Below are positions 59,641 to 64,000 of a DNA stretch of 64,000 nucleotides, in pieces. The notes below the pieces were generated by a model. The model did not search any database, was not told the origin of the DNA, and worked only from the letters and a program-made list of their open reading frames with translations. Position numbers and translations under genes: made by a program. Source of the DNA: Selaginella moellendorffii (Eukaryota > Streptophyta > Lycopodiopsida > Selaginellales > Selaginellaceae). The stretch is taken from the NCBI RefSeq assembly GCF_000143415.4, contig NW_003314397.1, forward strand, positions 250,034-314,033, read 5' to 3'. Positions within the stretch are counted from its first letter, which is position 1. Every line of letters starts with the position of its first letter.

Positions 59641-60639
59641 CGTCGCGGGGCTGCTGTGGCGCCTTGGCCAGCGCCACTGCCAGTGCCACGCGCTAACCCT
59701 AACCCTAGAGTGATGGACACGTGTGCGGCGAGGATTTGCTTCCACTCTAGTTTAAAAGATTTTTTCAACAAGATAACTATGTCCCAGATGACGATGGCCA
59801 TTCGTAAGCAGCAGTAGCTGCAGTGGTGCCTTGGATGAAGTTCAGATTGCTCAGCTACAGAATCAGGCAATGCAAGAAGCCGCAGATCTGCTCTCCAGAG
59901 GGGTGAAGCATGGTTTGCGGACAAATCAAAAGTTCGTGGGGTTTTCATTGTTGGCAATGGTGTCGGTGATTTGACATATACTTCGAGTTTTATCCATTGG
60001 ATAAAATCAGGTATGCCCTTTGCAGCTTCTGCGACGAGTGCTGGGAGTGATATGGACCAGATTGCATCCGAAGCAGATGTCTGGAACAGAATTGTGGTGC
60101 AGTTGTGCAGTGATGACCTGGTTTCAGAGAGCCTTGGACCGCCCTAGAAGGTGCAATGGGCCTGGTGATGTTTCCCTGATCTCTCACCAACACAGCTTAG
60201 TTCAAACTCTTTGCTAGTGAGTGGCAGCCTCATGACACGAAACAAATGTGTGCACGTGATTCAACTTCATAGTGCAGACACAGGATCTCACCCCTGAGAT
60301 ACTCTAGACATTAATTGAAACACATTTGCTTTTAAAACAAAAGAACCCACATCCACAATCAATCTACAAAAACGAATATAAACACACTCCAATCCAATCA
60401 CACTCTAAGAAACACTATTAAATACAGAAGCCTTGAACCCATTGCTTCCTGCTCTTATCCTTATATTCTTGGGATCTTGGAATCCCCTGCATGCTCTGTA
60501 ATTGCACCTTCATTTTGATCGTTCACGAGTTTGTGCGGTACAGCCTCTTATGTGGAAAGCCAGACACCTGGGTGTATGTTGGCCGTTTTAGAAGCCACAG
60601 ACTGGAGCCTCCGAAGTGACATGCAAGTGTCTTGTGACT
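59641..60639. other. Intergenic, no gene seen
   Basis: Upstream region of MED13. It contains AACCCTAACCCTAG at 59695-59705, a telomere-repeat-like word close to the start and common in plant promoters. No recognisable coding sequence. Confidence 0.5.
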
Positions 60640-61278
60640 TTCTGCTGGGGGTGCCTCGACTAGCCGCAGCCTTCGGTCTCGTGCGAGCTCGCGGCCAAGT
60701 GGAACGCCAAGAACAAGTCCGAGAGTGGCAACGTTGCATGGCTGGTTGGCAAGTGCAGCCGGCCCATAGAGAAGAACAGGCTTGACATGATGTTGTTTCT
60801 TCTAAAAGGAACAAAGCCTTTGTGCCGCTCCATGCAAGCACCAGTTTTGCTGGATCTGTCTTGAAGCATGGCGCTTCCGGCTGGTGGAGGACGATTCTGT
60901 GGCAAAAGACAGGCGCAAGGCCCGAATGGACGTGAAGCGATACGAGCACTTCTTTGCGAGGTTCGAGGCGGGCCAAGTCCATGGACAAGGTGCAGAGCGA
61001 CTTGAGCACGGTCATTCCAGACCAAGCTGAACAAGGACGGTGACACCTATATCGAGCTCAACTTCATACTCGATGCGTGGAAGATGAGTGTCCGGTGCCG
61101 CAGGGTCATGAAGTGGAGCTTCGTGTATGAATACTACTTGTGTGCTTGTGATCATCAAGACAACTCGTACAAGGTCAGCCTGTACAATTACCTCCAAGAT
61201 GCCGCTGCGGCCTTGAGACAGGCTTCACATTGCGCCGAGAACGAGTGCAAGGATGCGAGGAGAGGATCGGCTTTATAA
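60640..61278 (+). pseudogene. ARIADNE-type RBR E3 ubiquitin ligase pseudogene
   Basis: Pieces of a plant ARI protein appear in order but in different frames: NVAWLVGKCSRPIEKN (the IBR/RING2 linker), CKHQFCWICLEAWRF (RING2 Cys/His core), ARMDVKRYEHFFARFEA (Ariadne domain start), then after a 1-nt shift AKSMDKVQSDLSTVIP, and after another shift YIELNFILDAWKMSVRCRRV, MKWSFVYEYYL and YLQDAAAALRQASHCAEN. RING1 and the N-terminus are absent. About 61330-61400 repeats the sequence around 60785-60835 (GCTTGAC, TTCTAAAAGGAA), a further partial duplication. Confidence 0.75.
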
Positions 61279-61604
61279 GCTCGTCACACTGACAAAGCGC
61301 ACCCAACAGTTTATGGCCAGCTCTCTAGAAGCCGGGCTTGACGTTGATGTTGCTTCTAAAAGGAATGAGGCCGAACAAAGCACTAAGCCGGCCAAACGTA
61401 ATGCTGAATTGACATAGATGGTCCGACTGTCTTCTATCCGAGTTGGTATAGAATGAGGAAGACCTACTCTTCTTCTTGAGAAACGGATGGAGGTGCAAGA
61501 ATTGCAAGCTTATCAATCCTATCTCGAAGTCCAAGTGTGATGTCTGCCTTGCCTAGAGATATTCAAAGTGATTATATCATTGAAAAATAGCTATACTCGC
61601 CCTC

Positions 61605-62690
61605 CTAGTCTCCATTTACAAATTGCTTGTTCGCGTAGTACCTCCGCTCACTCTCGGCCTTCTTCTCGTTGCGCTTCTGTAGAGACAAACATTTTCTCAA
61701 TAACGGCAACTGGTTTATATCGTAACGGCACTGACCCTGAAAGCCTCGTGGTTTGCGACAATGCGCGCGATTATGGTTGACGTAGTTATGTTCCGGGGGC
61801 TCTCCAAAATTTTGAATTTTCCTAGCTGCTTGGGACACGCATATGGATCGAAATCACCCTGGAAGGGAGCACAAGAGAGTCGGTGAGAGCTCACTCAAGG
61901 CACCAGTATACCTCTTTAAAATCAGTGGTCTCCGCCACGGTTCCATGTACTACCAAAGAGATGTTGAACGTAGTGACCTGATCAACACGAAATAGATGTG
62001 GTGTTAGCCATGAGTCTCTATCTACATCATATGATCTCACCATGTCTTTCGTGACTTCCCATGGTGCTCCAATGATGATTTCATCGGCATACCTGCAGGA
62101 GAGAACACTGAGGCTCCGCTCATGTAGGTTCATCACCGGATGATGTGCACCCCTTCGAGTCCTGTGAACAAAAGCCACTCGCTAAACAAACAGCATAGAT
62201 GTTTCAAAAAGGAGCATCACCTCACTGTTTGGTCCGTGTGAATTCCCACGAGTAAGAAATCGCCCAACGCTTTGGCACGCTCCAAAATCTGGAAGGACCA
62301 AAAGAACAGTAAAATTCCAACAATATCGAATATAAAATACCTACAGCCACATGCCCAGCGTGGAACAAGTCAAATGCGCCATCAATGTAAACAATCCGAG
62401 CGTCTGGCCTTGGACCCTGAGAGAATAAAGTTTAGAAAGAATAAATTAGTTGGCAGAGCTCAATAATGGTACACACCTTTCCATTTGAAAACTGAACTAT
62501 GCGACGCGAAGTTGGCAAAAAATGGGAGATCTGAGTCTGGGGATGACTGTCTGGGCCATGGCTGTGGCCGTGACTGAACTGACGCTGCAAAGACGCATGG
62601 TTCTGGATTTCGCTGGGTGGCCGGTCTCTCACGCAAAGCAGCATCCTTCCTGTAGCAATTGCAGCTCGACATGAGTGGAGAGAGAGAGAG

Positions 62691-62725
<35 letters not shown>

Positions 62726-63364
62726 TTTCAGTACCAACAATGTCCGTGCTCGACACTCCCTCTGTACGCTTGATCTGCTTGTAGCGGCCGGCCTTTTTGG
62801 CGTGTGCGTACGCGTCGCTGCCATCGGGAAGAAGGCAAGGATCGTCCCCGTGAATGATATAGTCGATGCGGTACTTCGTAAAGAGCTTGTTCATGAATTC
62901 CTCGTTGATAGCGTACGGAGCATCCTCAATAACTTCGTCCACCCATTTCACGGAGCGAACCATCGCCATCCTTTATGGAAGAGATGTTAGACCAAGGAGA
63001 AAAAAAAAAAAAAAAAACTCTTAAGAGCCCACCTCTCGTCCATGGACATGACTGGCGGTCCCTTGTTGCTCTCAATTTCTCCATCGCTCACAACTCCCAC
63101 CACAAGCTCGTCACCGAGCGCTCTCGCCTGTCGCAGCGCATTCGCATGGCCGTAGTGCATAAGATCGAAGCAGCCATCCATGTAAACCCTCACGCGCCGG
63201 TTCTCCTTTTTCTTGGGCAGAAAGATGCCGAAGGCCGGAATCGCGACTGGAATGAATCCCAAGAAATGCGATGACAATCCCAGAACAGCTGCTGCCAGGA
63301 TGAGTCCCGCGACTAGCAGCTGCGCTACCTGTGGCGCGTCCGAGTATCTCATGCTCAACCCCAT
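61605..63364 (-). CDS. PECT1: CTP:phosphoethanolamine cytidylyltransferase
   Basis: Makes CDP-ethanolamine for phosphatidylethanolamine synthesis, anchored to mitochondria or ER. Nine exons (63364-63033, 62970-62735, 62649-62477, 62416-62345, 62288-62221, 62161-62041, 61977-61912, 61858-61736, 61676-61605) give 420 residues, like Arabidopsis PECT1. An N-terminal membrane segment (LLVAGLILAAAVLGLSSHFL) precedes two cytidylyltransferase domains: the first with DGCFDLMHYGHANALRQA (HYGH) and RTEGVSSTDIVGRMLL, the second with DGAFDLFHAGHVAILERA (HAGH) and the modified ending ITTSTIIARI. The tail is NEKKAESERRYYANK. Exon 5 must use the GTGATG donor, not the nearer GTGAGG, to keep QTVRTRRGAHHPVMN. 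Intron 2 carries a long GA repeat. The SAE2 gene diverges 415 bp upstream. Confidence 0.95.
62672..62721. repeat. (GA)n microsatellite in PECT1 intron 2
   Basis: A GA run interrupted once by GGG, about 50 bp, forming a CT tract on the transcribed strand between the 5' splice site and the acceptor of a short intron; it may act as an extended polypyrimidine tract. Confidence 0.85.
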
Positions 63365-63779
63365 GGCGACCAAACTTCCGGGCCGCTAAAGCTTCTAGCT
63401 CGATTCTAGCTACCCCCTCACCAGAGATTGGAAGAAAGAAAAGAAATTCGCCGCCACATCCAGCAGCACTGTGTCGTTCTGGCGTGTCGGTGCGTGTGAT
63501 CGCGCTGCGCTGCTGCGTGTTAGATCCAACGAAGAACCCTAATCCACTTTAAATCTTAAGGTCGTGGTGCTAGTGTGAACTGGGACCGTTACACGGTGAC
63601 TAATCGCATAGTGCCGCGTCAGTGGTCTCTTCTGTGTCACCCACTCAGACGATGCCATGTAGGTGGCCAAGGGCCAGCGTTAACGATCTTAGGCATATTC
63701 GCGCTGGACGAAATGTGGGCGGAAGTCAAGGCGGGAAGGAGCTAGGGTTTTAGTCGTGGAGACCTAATCCCCCGGCGCC
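63365..63779. promoter_or_regulatory. Divergent PECT1 / SAE2 promoter region
   Basis: 415 bp between opposite start codons, with AACCCTAATCC near 63535 and GCTAGGGTTTTAG near 63750, telo-box-like words in both orientations. No ORF of interest. Confidence 0.45.
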
Positions 63780-64000
63780 ATGGAGCAGCGCGAGGTACTC
63801 AAGGTAGGCGCTCCCTCAATCTCGCAAAATTTGAGCTCCATGCGCTTTGGGAATGCGCAGAAGTCGAGAGTCCTCATGGTTGGAGCTGGCGGTATTGGCT
63901 GCGAGCTCCTCAAGACTCTGGTGCTCACTGGCTTCCACAACATAGACATTGTAAGTGTGAGAGGATTCTCTGGAATTTCACATTGACGAGAGTACACAGA
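63780..64000 (+). CDS. SAE2: SUMO-activating enzyme subunit 2, first exon (cut by window end)
   Basis: Catalytic subunit of the SUMO E1 (UBA2). The first exon 63780-63950 codes 57 residues: a short N-terminus, then [20 protein letters not shown], the ATP-binding glycine motif, then TGFHNIDI and a GTAAGT donor. The remaining exons lie beyond the window. The N-terminus is longer than in Arabidopsis SAE2 by about 18 residues; the first ATG was chosen because it follows a stop-containing leader. UBA1-type E1s are less likely because their motif context differs. Confidence 0.88.

Overview
This is a eukaryotic, land-plant window, most likely from the lycophyte Selaginella (S. moellendorffii or a close relative). 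Evidence: genes are split by very short introns (mostly 46-100 nt), start codons of neighbours are often less than 150 bp apart, plant-only families are present (FAMA-type bHLH, GUN1, NTRC, CBL, DYW-type PPR, plant MED13), and the PPR family is prominent. All exon models were built by hand from splice signals, reading phase and recalled family conservation; every spliced model given as intact has a coding length divisible by three.

Layout. 0-5.4 kb: HIR-type SPFH gene (-), an unrecognised EF-hand-like gene with a duplicated last exon (+), and a FAMA-like stomatal bHLH (-). 5.4-10.8 kb: gene-poor. 10.8-16.3 kb (all -): a chloroplast CPBP/CAAX-type protease, a transmembrane kinase with almost no ectodomain, and an LRR receptor kinase. 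17.9-26.9 kb: DYW-PPR (-), 56-residue membrane protein (-), CBL calcium sensor (+), citrate-binding/alginate-lyase-like protein (-), GUN1 (-), NOP16 (+). 26.9-32.3 kb (all -): sterol delta-7 reductase (DWF5), LAZ1/OST-alpha-like transporter, and an MPDU1 homolog with a 1-nt frameshift. 32.5-38.7 kb: NTRC (+), vacuolar-iron-transporter-like protein (-), SDS22-like LRR protein (-).

39.4-48.3 kb is an accessory block. It holds a decayed copy of the 3' half of PRMT7, about 3.4 kb of AT-rich gene-free DNA with direct repeats, a Crinkler/RHS-like P-loop NTPase plus putative nuclease gene, and two decayed tandem copies of one unrecognised coding unit. It abuts the intact PRMT7 gene, which suggests local duplication and insertion.

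48.4-64 kb: PRMT7 (-) and a PPR gene (+) start 37 bp apart. They are followed by Mediator subunit MED13 (-, 22 exons), an ARIADNE-type E3 ligase pseudogene (+), PECT1 (-), and the first exon of the SUMO E1 subunit SAE2 (+), cut by the window end.

Genes are individually transcribed and there are no operons. Functional themes are organelle RNA processing and signalling (three PPR genes including GUN1), plastid redox (NTRC), membrane lipid and sterol synthesis (PECT1, DWF5), dolichol-sugar use (MPDU1), calcium and receptor signalling (CBL, two kinases) and nuclear regulation (FAMA, MED13, PRMT7, SAE2). Five introns are best explained as GC-AG. No rRNA, tRNA, CRISPR array or intact transposon was recognised.
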